This document shows positions 49,787 through 58,960 of a DNA stretch of 64,000 bases, one piece after another. Origin of the DNA: Collinsella tanakaei YIT 12063 (GTDB lineage Bacteria; Actinomycetota; Coriobacteriia; Coriobacteriales; Coriobacteriaceae); assembly GCF_000225705.1 (NCBI RefSeq), contig NZ_JH126475.1, positions 58,835 to 122,834 on the forward strand, in the 5' to 3' direction. The first letter of the stretch is position 1. The number at the start of each line of letters is the position of its first letter. The notes under the pieces were generated by a model. That model had not been told where the DNA came from and did no database searches. It worked only from the letters and a program-made list of their open reading frames with translations. The translations under genes and the position numbers were made by a program.

Positions 49787-52700
49787 ATGAGCTCTCTTAA
49801 GACCACGCCTCGCTGGGAGGTTGCAAAAAGCGACCCCGCTATGGAGAAGCAGCTTGCAGACGGCCTGCAGGTCGCCCCGCTCGTCGCCCGCATCATGGCC
49901 GCTCGCGGTATTTCGTCCGTGGACGAGGGCAGGCTGTTCCTTACCCCCTCGCTTGAGCGGGATTGGTGCGACCCGTTGATCATCCCGGGCATGCGCGAGG
50001 TCGCAGACCGCGTTCAGCGCGCGATCGAGGAACGCGAGTCCATAGCGGTTTTTGGTGACTTCGACGTCGACGGCATCACCTCGACCTGCCTTCTCACCGA
50101 GGCGTTGCGCGAGCTTGGCGCAAACGTCCACCCGTTCATTCCCCATAGGTTCGAAGAGGGTTACGGCATCAGCCAAAACGCGCTCGATCGCGTGGTGGCG
50201 GAGTGCACGCCTTCGCTGGTGGTGACGGTCGACAACGGCATCGCCGCTCGGGACGAGGTTGCCTACCTGGTGCAACGCGGTATCGATTTGGTGGTGACCG
50301 ACCATCACGAGCCGGCGGACATGGTCCCGCGGGATGTTCCCCTCACCGATCCCAAACTTGCCGCGGAAGGTCCTTCTCGTGAGCTCGCCGGCGCCGGCGT
50401 GGCGCTCAAGCTTGTGCAGATTCTAGGCGAGCGCCTGGGTAAGCCGGGGCTTTGGCGCGCCTACACCGAGGTCGCGGCGCTCGGTACCGTATCGGATATG
50501 ATGCCTCTCACGCCGGAAAACCGCGCCCTGGTCGCTGACGGCATCGCGCATATGCGCGCGACCGCGCGACCGGGCTATGTGGCCCTGGCGGCCCTTACGA
50601 AGACGGACCTCTCGAGCATTACGGCAGATTCGCTCTCGTTCTCGCTGATTCCGCGCCTTAACGCCGCGGGCCGCATGTCAGATCCCAGCCTGGCGCTCAA
50701 TCTACTGCTCGCGCAAGACCCCGTGGAGGCGGGCAGGCTCGCCGCCCAGCTTGAAGAGACCAACCGGCAGCGTCGCGATATCGAGGCCGCTCTTACCGAG
50801 GAAGCGCTCGCCATGGTCGAGTCAACCTATGATGGCGGCCGTGTCATCGTAGTGGGCGGCGAGGGTTGGCATGAGGGCGTTAAGGGCATTGTCGCCAGCC
50901 GACTGGTGAATCGCTACCACGTTCCTTCGCTTTTGTTCTCCATCGAGGACGGCGTCGCGCGAGGCTCGGGCCGCTCCGTGGGCTCCGTCAATTTGTTCGA
51001 GGCGGTCGAGAAGTGCGGCGACCTCCTCATGCGATTCGGCGGGCACGCCGGAGCGGTGGGCGTGACGTGCGCGGCAGAGAACCTGCCGGCTCTGCGCGAG
51101 CGCCTGGACGCCGTGCTCTCGGACCTTCCGGACGATGCTTTCGTCGACACCGGCGAGGTCGCCGCCATGGTGAGCCTGGCGGAGCTGAATATAGAGACGG
51201 TCGAGCAACTTTCCCTTCTCGAGCCGTTTGGCCAGGGAAACAAGGTTCCGTTGCTGGGCATCTCCGGCGTCACCATGTGCGATCGCGCCGCAGTGGGCAA
51301 GACGGGCGACCATATGCGCTTCACGGCTACGGACGGGTCCTCCAGCGTGCCCGCTATCATGTTCCGCGTCTCTCACATCGATGAGCTGGTCAACTGCGAT
51401 TCGGTGGTCGATTTGGTGGTAGAGGCTGTCGCCGAGCGCTGGCAGGGCCGCGTCAAGCCCAAGCTCATGGTCAAAGATATCCTTTGCCGCACTTGCCAGC
51501 GGCCACCCCGGGTCCCTTCCGATCAAGCGCCTGCCGCGGGCGGTGCGGGTTCTTTGGACGAGGAGCCCCTGCCGTCATCGGTCTCCTCGGGTGCGGACTC
51601 CATGGCTCGAACGGTGCTCGAGCCCCAGCGCGACCGCCGGGCGCGCCTGTCCGGGCTTTCCTATGAGGAGCTCACCCGCTCCCTCATCCACGCGTGCATC
51701 GGGTCCGCTCGCCCGCACCGCGCCCAGATGCAGGCGCTCGATGCCCTTGCCGCCGGCGAAAACACCCTTATCGTCATGGGAACCGGTCGCGGCAAATCCA
51801 TGGTCTTCCACGTTCACGCCGCGCGCGAGGCCGTGCTGCGCGGCCGCGCCAGCGTGTTTGTGTATCCCCTGCGCGCGCTCGTGGCGGACCAATCGTTCCA
51901 CCTGCGTTCGTTTTTCGCCAAACTGGGCATAGGGGTCGCCGTCCTCACCGGAGCCACGGACCGGGCGGAGCGCGACCGCGTGTTTAGCGGTATCGCCCGC
52001 GGATCCATCGATATCGTCCTCACCACGCCCGAATTCCTCGCCATCCACGCGGGGCGCTTTGCGGCGACGGGCCGCGTGGGGTTTGCGGTGGTTGACGAGG
52101 CCCATCATGTGGAGGAGGGCCTGGGCGGTACCAGAAGCGCTTATCTGGAGTTTTCCCGCGTGCTGCGAGAGCTCGGGTCCCCTTGCGTGCTCGCCGCTAC
52201 CGCGACTGCGACCGATCGCACCGTCCGTCAGGTCGGCGAGTTGCTGGGCATAGAAAACGTGGTCGTGGACGATGCCGTGCGAGATAATTTGCGCCTGGAT
52301 GATGAGCGCGACCTTTCATCGCGCGAAAACCGCCTGGTCTCCATTGTCGCCGAGGGGGAGAAATGCCTGGTCTACGTTAATTCGCGCGACCAGTCCATCT
52401 CGCTTGCGCGCACGCTGCGTCGCCGTATTCCAGAGCTTGGGCAGTCGATCGCTTTTTACAACGCGGGGCTTACCCCTGCCCAGCGCGCGCGGGTGGAGGA
52501 GGCGTTTCGTGCCGGCGAGGTGACCTGCGTGGTTTCCACCTCGGCATTTGGCGAGGGGGTGAACCTGCCCGACGTGCGCCACGTGGTCTTGTACCATATG
52601 CCGTTCTGCGCGACGGAGTTCAACCAGATGAGCGGACGCGCCGGTCGCGACGGGTCCCTGGCGCGGATACACCTGCTGTACTCGTCCAGGGACGCGCGCA

Positions 52701-53131
52701 TCAACGAGCGATTGCTCGATGCCGCGGCGCCCCAGCGCGACGAGCTGGTGACGCTGTATCGCGCCCTGCAGACCATGGCTCGCCGCCAGCAGGGGCAGAC
52801 GGGCGACAGGCGCATCAGCGCAAGCGATATCGATATCTCGCAGATGTGCCTGGCAATCGATGCTCGAACCCCTGTAGAGGAACGCATGGTGCCCTGCGCG
52901 CTGGCGATTTTTGAAGAGCTTGGTTTCCTAACGATTTCGGGCTTCGACAGCGCCCGATCAATCGAGATGGTGCAAAGCCCGGGTAAGGTGGACCTTTCCC
53001 AGTCCATACGCTATCTGGAGGGTATCCGGGCGCGCGTGGAGTTCTCGGCTTTCCGTGGGTGGGCGCTCTCGGCGTCCGCACATGATATGCTTGCCAACGT
53101 TAACCGACCGATCACACCCCGGGTTCGATAG
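49787..53131 (+). CDS. RecJ-type exonuclease fused to RecQ-like DEAH helicase
   Basis: A 1114-residue two-enzyme protein. Residues 1-~565 are a full RecJ: DHH motif I FGDFDVDGITS (Asp91, Asp93, Asp95), VTDHHEP (Asp172-His173-His174), and the DHHA1 pattern MRFGGHAGAVG near 416-425, followed by an OB-like part. After a 45-residue Pro/Ser/Gly-rich linker, residues ~620-1000 form a superfamily 2 helicase: Walker A GTGRGKS (665-671), VVDEAHH (DEAH at 770-773), AATATAT (803-809) and QMSGRAGRDG (947-956). RecJ degrades 5' ends of single strands in recombination repair; RecQ helicases unwind for it, so a fused form makes mechanistic sense. RBS is weak. It is followed 11 bases later by the relA/spoT gene. 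Confidence 0.88.
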   Translation: MSSLKTTPRWEVAKSDPAMEKQLADGLQVAPLVARIMAARGISSVDEGRLFLTPSLERDWCDPLIIPGMREVADRVQRAIEERESIAVFGDFDVDGITSTCLLTEALRELGANVHPFIPHRFEEGYGISQNALDRVVAECTPSLVVTVDNGIAARDEVAYLVQRGIDLVVTDHHEPADMVPRDVPLTDPKLAAEGPSRELAGAGVALKLVQILGERLGKPGLWRAYTEVAALGTVSDMMPLTPENRALVADGIAHMRATARPGYVALAALTKTDLSSITADSLSFSLIPRLNAAGRMSDPSLALNLLLAQDPVEAGRLAAQLEETNRQRRDIEAALTEEALAMVESTYDGGRVIVVGGEGWHEGVKGIVASRLVNRYHVPSLLFSIEDGVARGSGRSVGSVNLFEAVEKCGDLLMRFGGHAGAVGVTCAAENLPALRERLDAVLSDLPDDAFVDTGEVAAMVSLAELNIETVEQLSLLEPFGQGNKVPLLGISGVTMCDRAAVGKTGDHMRFTATDGSSSVPAIMFRVSHIDELVNCDSVVDLVVEAVAERWQGRVKPKLMVKDILCRTCQRPPRVPSDQAPAAGGAGSLDEEPLPSSVSSGADSMARTVLEPQRDRRARLSGLSYEELTRSLIHACIGSARPHRAQMQALDALAAGENTLIVMGTGRGKSMVFHVHAAREAVLRGRASVFVYPLRALVADQSFHLRSFFAKLGIGVAVLTGATDRAERDRVFSGIARGSIDIVLTTPEFLAIHAGRFAATGRVGFAVVDEAHHVEEGLGGTRSAYLEFSRVLRELGSPCVLAATATATDRTVRQVGELLGIENVVVDDAVRDNLRLDDERDLSSRENRLVSIVAEGEKCLVYVNSRDQSISLARTLRRRIPELGQSIAFYNAGLTPAQRARVEEAFRAGEVTCVVSTSAFGEGVNLPDVRHVVLYHMPFCATEFNQMSGRAGRDGSLARIHLLYSSRDARINERLLDAAAPQRDELVTLYRALQTMARRQQGQTGDRRISASDIDISQMCLAIDARTPVEERMVPCALAIFEELGFLTISGFDSARSIEMVQSPGKVDLSQSIRYLEGIRARVEFSAFRGWALSASAHDMLANVNRPITPRVR

Positions 53132-53142
53132 GGGGACGAACA

Positions 53143-55557
53143 ATGGATACTTCGTCGCAGCGACACGCCCAGCATAAGGAGAGCGCCCCGATAGCCAAGG
53201 TGCGCAGCAGCATCCAGGGCGTCCCGTTGGTTCCCACTGAAAAGATGGTGCATTACGCCACGGCGGATGACCTGCCCTCGGAGATCTCCGCGGACAATTG
53301 GAGCAAGCTCTCGTCGCTCTGCAGGAGATATATGGGCGACGAGGACGCCGCGAAGGCGGAGCGCGCCTACTGCTTTGCGGCGGAGAAGCATTCCGATCAA
53401 AAGCGCCGCAGCGGCGAGCTGTATATCAACCATCCCGTAGAGGTCGCCATCATCCTGGCGGAGCTCAAGATGGATTGCGACGTGGTGTGCGCTGCGCTGC
53501 TGCATGACACGGTCGAGGACACGCAGACATCGCTTGCCGACGTGACCGACCTGTTCGGTGCCACCGTGGCCGAGTTGGTCGACGGCGTGACCAAGCTCAC
53601 CAACATCGAAGTCGACAGCATGGACGAGAAGCAGGCGCTCAACCTGCGAAAGATGTTCCTTGCTATGAGCCGTGACATTCGCGTGGTTATCGTCAAGCTG
53701 GCAGACCGCCTGCACAACATGCGAACGCTGGCGGCGCTTCGAGAGGACCGCCGCCTGTTCAAGGCGCGCGAGACCATGGACGTCTACGCTCCGCTGGCGG
53801 ATCGCCTGGGCATCTCGTCCATAAAATGGGAGCTCGAAGACCTTTCGTTCTTCTATTTGGAGCCCGAGGCGTATCAGCGCATCGCCCGCATGGTGTCCGA
53901 GAGCCGCGAGGTTCGCGAGCGTTATCTGACCGAGACCATCAAGACGCTGACCGATGAACTCAAGCGCGTGGGTCTGAAAGACTTCCAGATCAAGGGACGC
54001 TCCAAGCATTATTGGTCCATCTACCAGAAGATGAAGCGCAAGGGCAAGGAGTTCTCCGAGATCTACGATCTGGTGGCGCTGCGCGTCATCACCCAGACCG
54101 TGGGCGATTGTTATTCAGCTCTGGGCGCGGTCCACTCCCTGTGGCACCCCATGCCGGGTCGCTTCAAGGACTATATCGCCATGCCCAAGCTCAACAACTA
54201 CCAGTCGCTGCACACCACGGTCATCGGTCCCACGGCGCGCCCGCTCGAGATCCAGATCCGCACCTTTGAGATGCATGAGCAGGCAGAGTACGGCATCGCG
54301 GCGCATTGGCTCTACAAGCGCAGCGGCGGCTCGAGCGCCACCAAGACCTCCGATGCCCAGCGCCTGGATGACCAGATCAGCTGGCTCAAGCGCTCGCTCG
54401 ACTGGGCGGTGTCCGACGAGATAGACGATCCCAAGGAGTTTCTGCATTCGCTCAAGGTCGACCTTTTCGACCAGGAGATCTTCGTCTTCACGCCCAAGGG
54501 CGAGGTGATGAGCCTGCGCGCCGGCGCCACGCCGCTGGACTTCGCCTACGCCGTGCACACGGAGGTGGGCAACCATTGCGTGGGCGCGAAGGTCAACGGC
54601 GCGGTTGCCCCGCTTACCCATGAGCTCAACATGGGCGATCGCATCGAGATCCTTACCAACAAGGCGTCCAAGCCCTCTCGCGACTGGCTCAACATCGTTA
54701 AGACCCCGTCTGCTAAGTCCAAGATCCGCCGGTATTTTGCGGCGGCGACCAAGGACGAGGACGCGACGGCTGGCCGCGACATCCTTGCCAAGGACCTGCG
54801 CAAGCGCGGCTACGGCATCTCCACGCAGCGATCTACCAAGGCGCTGGGCGCCGTGGCGGAGCAGATGAACTACAAGCATCTGGAGGACCTGTTCGCCGCC
54901 ATCGGCGCCGGTAAGGTCGCCCCGCGTATGGTGGGCAATCGCGTGCAGGCCATTCTCGATCCCAAGCCCGTGGAAGAGAGCGCCAAGAAAAAGCGCGAGG
55001 AGGCGGTGGTAGAGGCCGCCAAGCGCACCCATGGCTCCCGCGGCCCCGCGACGCGTCCCCAGCGCCGCGCCAGCTCCGGCGTGAGCGTGGTGGGTTCAAG
55101 CGGGGATGACCTGTTGGTGCGTCTGGCTCACTGCTGCAACCCGGTGGCGGGCGATGACATCGTGGGCTTCATCACGCGCGGCCGTGGCGTCTCCGTGCAT
55201 CGCGCCACCTGCCCCAACGTCAAGGGCTTGATGGAGCATCCGGAGCGTATGATCGAGGTCGAGTGGGACGGAGCTGCGGACGCCCTATTCCAGGTGGAGA
55301 TCGTGGTCGAGTGCCTCGACCGCATGGGCTTGCTCAAAGACGTCACCATCGCTATTGGCGATGCGGGTGGAAACATCCTCTCCGCCGCCACGGCGACCAG
55401 CCGCGAGGGTATAGCCACGTTGCGCTTCTTGGTTGAGATTTCCGATGCGAGCGGCCTGGATCCCCTGCTTGCCGCCATCAGCCGCGTCGATAGCGTGTAT
55501 GACGCTCGCCGCATCATGCCTGGCGAGGGCGGCAAGAAGATGAAGCGCCGCGGCTAG
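53143..55557 (+). CDS. rel: bifunctional (p)ppGpp synthetase/hydrolase RelA/SpoT
   Basis: An 804-residue long Rel protein. The hydrolase HD site is intact: His97 in YINHPVEVA, His121-Asp122 in LLHDTVEDTQTS with Glu125/Asp126, and KLADRLHNMRTL. The synthetase has GRSKHYWSIYQKMKRKGKEF and EIYDLVALRVI, then PKLNNYQSLHTTVIG. A TGS domain (FTPKGEVMSLRAGATPLDFAY) and a C-terminal ACT domain (ECLDRMGLLKDVTIAIGDAGG) follow. It makes and degrades the stringent alarmone in response to starvation. GGGGGAC precedes the ATG. The gene follows the RecJ-helicase gene and ends at a strong terminator. Confidence 0.96.
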   Translation: MDTSSQRHAQHKESAPIAKVRSSIQGVPLVPTEKMVHYATADDLPSEISADNWSKLSSLCRRYMGDEDAAKAERAYCFAAEKHSDQKRRSGELYINHPVEVAIILAELKMDCDVVCAALLHDTVEDTQTSLADVTDLFGATVAELVDGVTKLTNIEVDSMDEKQALNLRKMFLAMSRDIRVVIVKLADRLHNMRTLAALREDRRLFKARETMDVYAPLADRLGISSIKWELEDLSFFYLEPEAYQRIARMVSESREVRERYLTETIKTLTDELKRVGLKDFQIKGRSKHYWSIYQKMKRKGKEFSEIYDLVALRVITQTVGDCYSALGAVHSLWHPMPGRFKDYIAMPKLNNYQSLHTTVIGPTARPLEIQIRTFEMHEQAEYGIAAHWLYKRSGGSSATKTSDAQRLDDQISWLKRSLDWAVSDEIDDPKEFLHSLKVDLFDQEIFVFTPKGEVMSLRAGATPLDFAYAVHTEVGNHCVGAKVNGAVAPLTHELNMGDRIEILTNKASKPSRDWLNIVKTPSAKSKIRRYFAAATKDEDATAGRDILAKDLRKRGYGISTQRSTKALGAVAEQMNYKHLEDLFAAIGAGKVAPRMVGNRVQAILDPKPVEESAKKKREEAVVEAAKRTHGSRGPATRPQRRASSGVSVVGSSGDDLLVRLAHCCNPVAGDDIVGFITRGRGVSVHRATCPNVKGLMEHPERMIEVEWDGAADALFQVEIVVECLDRMGLLKDVTIAIGDAGGNILSAATATSREGIATLRFLVEISDASGLDPLLAAISRVDSVYDARRIMPGEGGKKMKRRG

Positions 55558-55620
55558 GCCCTGTCTTCTCATGCGTCTATCGTGACGGGTTGCGCAACAT
55601 AGGCAAAGGCGCTAGCAGAA

Positions 55621-55663
55621 GGCGGCGCCGTGGATGCGATTTGCTCCACGGCGCCGCCTTTCT
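55621..55663. terminator. 14-bp bidirectional terminator between rel and tex
   Basis: GGCGGCGCCGTGGA (55621-55634) pairs perfectly with TCCACGGCGCCGCC (55645-55658); AGAA before and TTTCT after make it usable on both strands. Confidence 0.88.
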
Positions 55664-55704
55664 CATGTATGTTTCTTTTGCCCGCGGGGAGCGCGGGTTA
55701 CAGC

Positions 55705-57855
55705 TTATTTGCCTTCGACCATGGTGAGCGAGATCTTGCCGCGGTCCTTATCGATGCCGCAGATCCAAACGGTGACGGTATCGCCCACGCTGACGATGTC
55801 GCTGGGGTGCTTCACAAAGCGGTTGGCCATCTTGGAGATGTGGACCAGGCCGTCCTGCTTGACGCCAATGTCCACAAAGGCGCCGAAGTCGACCACGTTG
55901 CGCACCGTGCCGGTGAGCTCCATGCCCACTTTAAGGTCATCGAAGTTGGTGACCGAGCGACTGAAAACAACTTCCGGTGCGTCGTCTCGGGGGTCGCGGC
56001 CGGGCTTCTCCAGCTCGGAGACAATGTCGCGCAGGGTGGGAACTCCGCAGTCCAGCTCGCGTGCCACTTCTCCTATGTTTCCCACGCGGCGGGCCATGTC
56101 CGCAACCCCGCCGCGGGCGAGGGCAGAGGGCTCAACGCCGGTTCGTTCGAGCAGGGCGGTCGCCACCGCATAGCTCTCGGGGTGAACGCTGGTGGCGTCC
56201 AGCGGGTTGGTGCCGCCGGAGATGCGCAGGAAGCCGGCGCAGTTGAGAAACGCCTTGGGCCCGAGCTTGGGAACCTTCTTGAGCTGGCGGCGATCCGTGA
56301 AGGCGCCCATCTCCTCGCGGTAGGCGACAATGTTCTTCGCGATGGTGGGGGTGATGCCCGAAACATAGCCCAGAAGGCTGGCGCTTGCGGTATTAAGGTC
56401 CACGCCCACCTGGTTGACAACGCGCTCTACCACGCCGCCCAGCGCGCGGCCAAGCTCGACTTGGTTAAGGTCGTGCTGGTATTGGCCCACGCCGATGGAT
56501 TGGGGCGGGATCTTGACCAGCTCGGCGAGCGGGTCTTGAAGGCGGCGTCCCAGGCTCATCGCGCCGCGGGTGGTGACGTCTAGATCGGGATATTCCTCGC
56601 TGGCAAGTTTGGAGGCGGAGTAGACCGACGCTCCGGCCTCGTTGACTATGGTGTAGCGCAGGTCGAGGTCGGACTCGCTAATGAAGGCGGAGACTACTTC
56701 CTCGGTCTCGCGGCTCGCCGTGCCGTTACCGATCACGATGGTGTTGATGCTGTAGCGGTGCGCGAGCTCGCCCAGCTTGCGCTTGGTTCCCGCCACATCG
56801 CTGCGCGGCGGGGTGGGGTAGACGGTGGCGTAGTCCAGCAGCTTGCCAAACTCGTCCAAGACCGCCACCTTGCAGCCCGTGCGGTAACCTGGGTCCAGGG
56901 CGATGATGCGGGCACCGCGAACCGGGCGTTGCGACAGCAGCGCCTCCGTGTTCTTGGCGAAGACCGCGATGGCGTCCGTCTCGGCGCGTTCCGTGAGGGC
57001 GGCGCGGACCTCGCGTTCGAGTGACGGGGCCATCAAGCGCTTGTAGCCGTCGGTGATCGCGGCGTCCAGGGCCTGGGCGAAGATGCCGCCGCGGCGCGCG
57101 ATGCGGCTTCCCAGCAAATCGATCGCCTGCTGCTGGTCAACGCGCACGCGTACGCGCAGCTTGCCCTCCGTCTCGCCGCGGTTGATGGCGAGGATGCGGT
57201 GGTTGGGAATCTTGCTCACGGGTTCGGAGAAGTCGTAGTAGGCCTCGTACACGGTCTTTTCGTCCGCATCCACGGCCTCAACGCCAATGGCGCCGGTGTT
57301 GTTGGTGAACGCGCGCAGGGCGTCGGTGTTCTCCGCGTCGTCCGCGATTACCTCGGCGACTATATCCTGCGCGCCCGCGAGCGCCGCCTCCGCGGTGGCG
57401 TAGCCGCCTTCCGCGTTGACGTACTCCGCGGCGATGGCAAGCGGGTCGCCAGAGGTGGTTGCCTGCAGCATGATCATATTGGCCAGGGGTTCCAGGCCCG
57501 CGGCGCGTGCCTTGGAGGCTCGGGTGGCGCGCTTCTTCTTAAAGGGCTTGTAGAGGTCCTCGACGCGCTGCATCATGGTGGCGCCCTCGATGGCGTCGCG
57601 CAGCTCCTCGGTCAGCTTGCCCTGCTCGTCGATGCTGGCGAGCACCTCTGCCTTGCGCGCCTCAAGGGTGCGCAGATAGGTGAGGCGCGCATCGAGTTCG
57701 CGCAGCTGAGCATCGTCCAGGCCTCCCGTCGCCTCCTTGCGGTAGCGGGCGATAAAGGGAATGGTATTGCCTTCATCGATCAGTTTGATAACGGCTTCGA
57801 CTTGCGAGGGCTTTACGCCGAGCTCCTTGGCGAGAACGTCTTCTATCTTGAGCAT
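55705..57855 (-). CDS. tex: Tex-family RNA-binding transcription accessory protein
   Basis: A 716-residue Tex protein. It has the helical N-terminal domain (LGVKPSQVEAVIKLIDEGNTIPFIARYRKEATGGL), an RNase H-like YqgF domain (RIIALDPGYRTGCKVAVLDEFG), HhH motifs (GAFTDRRQLKKVPKLGPKAF) and a C-terminal S1 domain (GTVRNVVDFGAFVDIGVKQDGL). Tex binds nucleic acids and influences transcription; its exact task is not settled. CGGAGGCAC precedes the ATG. Length is usual. It is convergent with rel and divergent from an MBL-fold gene. Confidence 0.94.
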   Translation of the reverse strand: MLKIEDVLAKELGVKPSQVEAVIKLIDEGNTIPFIARYRKEATGGLDDAQLRELDARLTYLRTLEARKAEVLASIDEQGKLTEELRDAIEGATMMQRVEDLYKPFKKKRATRASKARAAGLEPLANMIMLQATTSGDPLAIAAEYVNAEGGYATAEAALAGAQDIVAEVIADDAENTDALRAFTNNTGAIGVEAVDADEKTVYEAYYDFSEPVSKIPNHRILAINRGETEGKLRVRVRVDQQQAIDLLGSRIARRGGIFAQALDAAITDGYKRLMAPSLEREVRAALTERAETDAIAVFAKNTEALLSQRPVRGARIIALDPGYRTGCKVAVLDEFGKLLDYATVYPTPPRSDVAGTKRKLGELAHRYSINTIVIGNGTASRETEEVVSAFISESDLDLRYTIVNEAGASVYSASKLASEEYPDLDVTTRGAMSLGRRLQDPLAELVKIPPQSIGVGQYQHDLNQVELGRALGGVVERVVNQVGVDLNTASASLLGYVSGITPTIAKNIVAYREEMGAFTDRRQLKKVPKLGPKAFLNCAGFLRISGGTNPLDATSVHPESYAVATALLERTGVEPSALARGGVADMARRVGNIGEVARELDCGVPTLRDIVSELEKPGRDPRDDAPEVVFSRSVTNFDDLKVGMELTGTVRNVVDFGAFVDIGVKQDGLVHISKMANRFVKHPSDIVSVGDTVTVWICGIDKDRGKISLTMVEGK

Positions 57856-58060
57856 GTGCCTCCGATCTGTACGGGTTTCACCCGGCTCTCATGGGCTGGA
57901 TGCGCCTTCGGTATTGTACTTGTGGGCGCGGACATAACAAGCCCGGCTCTTGAGAGCGCATCGCAGGGTATAACTATGCGAGCAAGATAAGGGCGGCGCG
58001 TCTAATCGGTCGCGGCGCCGGCGCTTTGGTTGTTGTGTAGACGAGTGAAAGGAAAATCCC

Positions 58061-58801
58061 ATGAGCAACGCGGGCCCTGCCTCCCTTCCGATGTTGGACA
58101 CCGTGCCCAATGGCGCGATTCATATCGAGTGCATCATCAACGGTCCTGTTGAGACCAATACCTACATTGTGTGCTCTAAGGACGAGGCGGTGGTGATAGA
58201 CCCCGCATGGGAGGGGGAGAAGCTGGCGCGTGAATTCGTCCAAAACCATCCGAGCGTGAAGGTAAAGGCTTTGGTCTGCACGCATGGTCATGGTGACCAC
58301 GTAGGCGGCGTTGCCGGCATGCGCCGCGTGCTGGGCGATGTCCCGTTTCTTATATCTAAGGACGATGCGGCCTTTATGCCCGGCGCCATCAAGGGCATGC
58401 GCCAGATGTGGGGCATCGACACCGAAGACCCCGGTGAGCCCACCAGGCTGTTGTCGGAGGGCGACGCGGTGGAATTTGGGGGTGCGCATCTGCAGGTGGT
58501 GGAGACGCCGGGGCATACGCCGGGCGGTATTGTGCTATTCGCCGCGACGGAAACGGGCAACGTGGCGTTTGTGGGCGACACGCTCTTCCCGGGCGGCCAT
58601 GGCCGCGTGGATTTGGAGGGCGGCGACGGCGCCCAGATAATACGATCGCTGGGTAAGATGGCGGCGGTGCTGCCTGCGGATACGCTTTGCCTGATAGGAC
58701 ATGGTGGAACCACCACCATTGGCGAGGAGCGCAAGAGCAATATGTTCATGCGCCGCGGCCTCGCTCAGATAGAGGGGGAGCCTTTGGACAAGATGCGATA
58801 G
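58061..58801 (+). CDS. MBL-fold metallo-hydrolase
   Basis: A 246-residue hydrolase of the glyoxalase II-like class. Metal ligands are visible as CTHGHGDHVGG (His75, His77, Asp79, His80), His152 in ETPGHTPGG, Asp173 in VGDTLFPGGHG and a last His in LIGHGGTTTIGEE. PVETNTYIVCSKDEAVVIDPA is the usual opening. It is likely to hydrolyse a thioester or similar bond in the cytoplasm; the substrate is unknown. AAAGGAAAA precedes the ATG. It lies divergent from tex and upstream of fba. Confidence 0.88.
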   Translation: MSNAGPASLPMLDTVPNGAIHIECIINGPVETNTYIVCSKDEAVVIDPAWEGEKLAREFVQNHPSVKVKALVCTHGHGDHVGGVAGMRRVLGDVPFLISKDDAAFMPGAIKGMRQMWGIDTEDPGEPTRLLSEGDAVEFGGAHLQVVETPGHTPGGIVLFAATETGNVAFVGDTLFPGGHGRVDLEGGDGAQIIRSLGKMAAVLPADTLCLIGHGGTTTIGEERKSNMFMRRGLAQIEGEPLDKMR

Positions 58802-58842
58802 GGGAGGTGCGCATCGCTCGATGGGACCGCTTGCGCTCGTTC

Positions 58843-58918
58843 GGTCTTGCAGGTCTTGCAGGTTGGTAAATGTAGGTTGGTAAACAATAGTAAAACTTAC
58901 GCATTCAAGTGGTATTCT
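58843..58918 (+). promoter_or_regulatory. tandem repeats and promoter before fba
   Basis: GGTCTTGCA is repeated in tandem (58843-58851, 58852-58860), then a 14-base unit GGTTGGTAAATGTA and its near copy (58861-58874, 58875-58888). An extended -10 box, TGGTATTCT (58910-58918), follows. The repeats may be binding sites upstream of a strong glycolytic promoter. Confidence 0.45.
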
Positions 58919-58960
58919 AGGAGCGTAATTATGAGCAATCCTGATATTGGGAGGTCTTGT

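Noticed and set aside
49235..50308. A 357-codon minus-strand frame over the BASS/RecJ gap
   Set aside because: It overlaps two real genes in other frames and shows no domain, no ribosome site and shadow-like composition.
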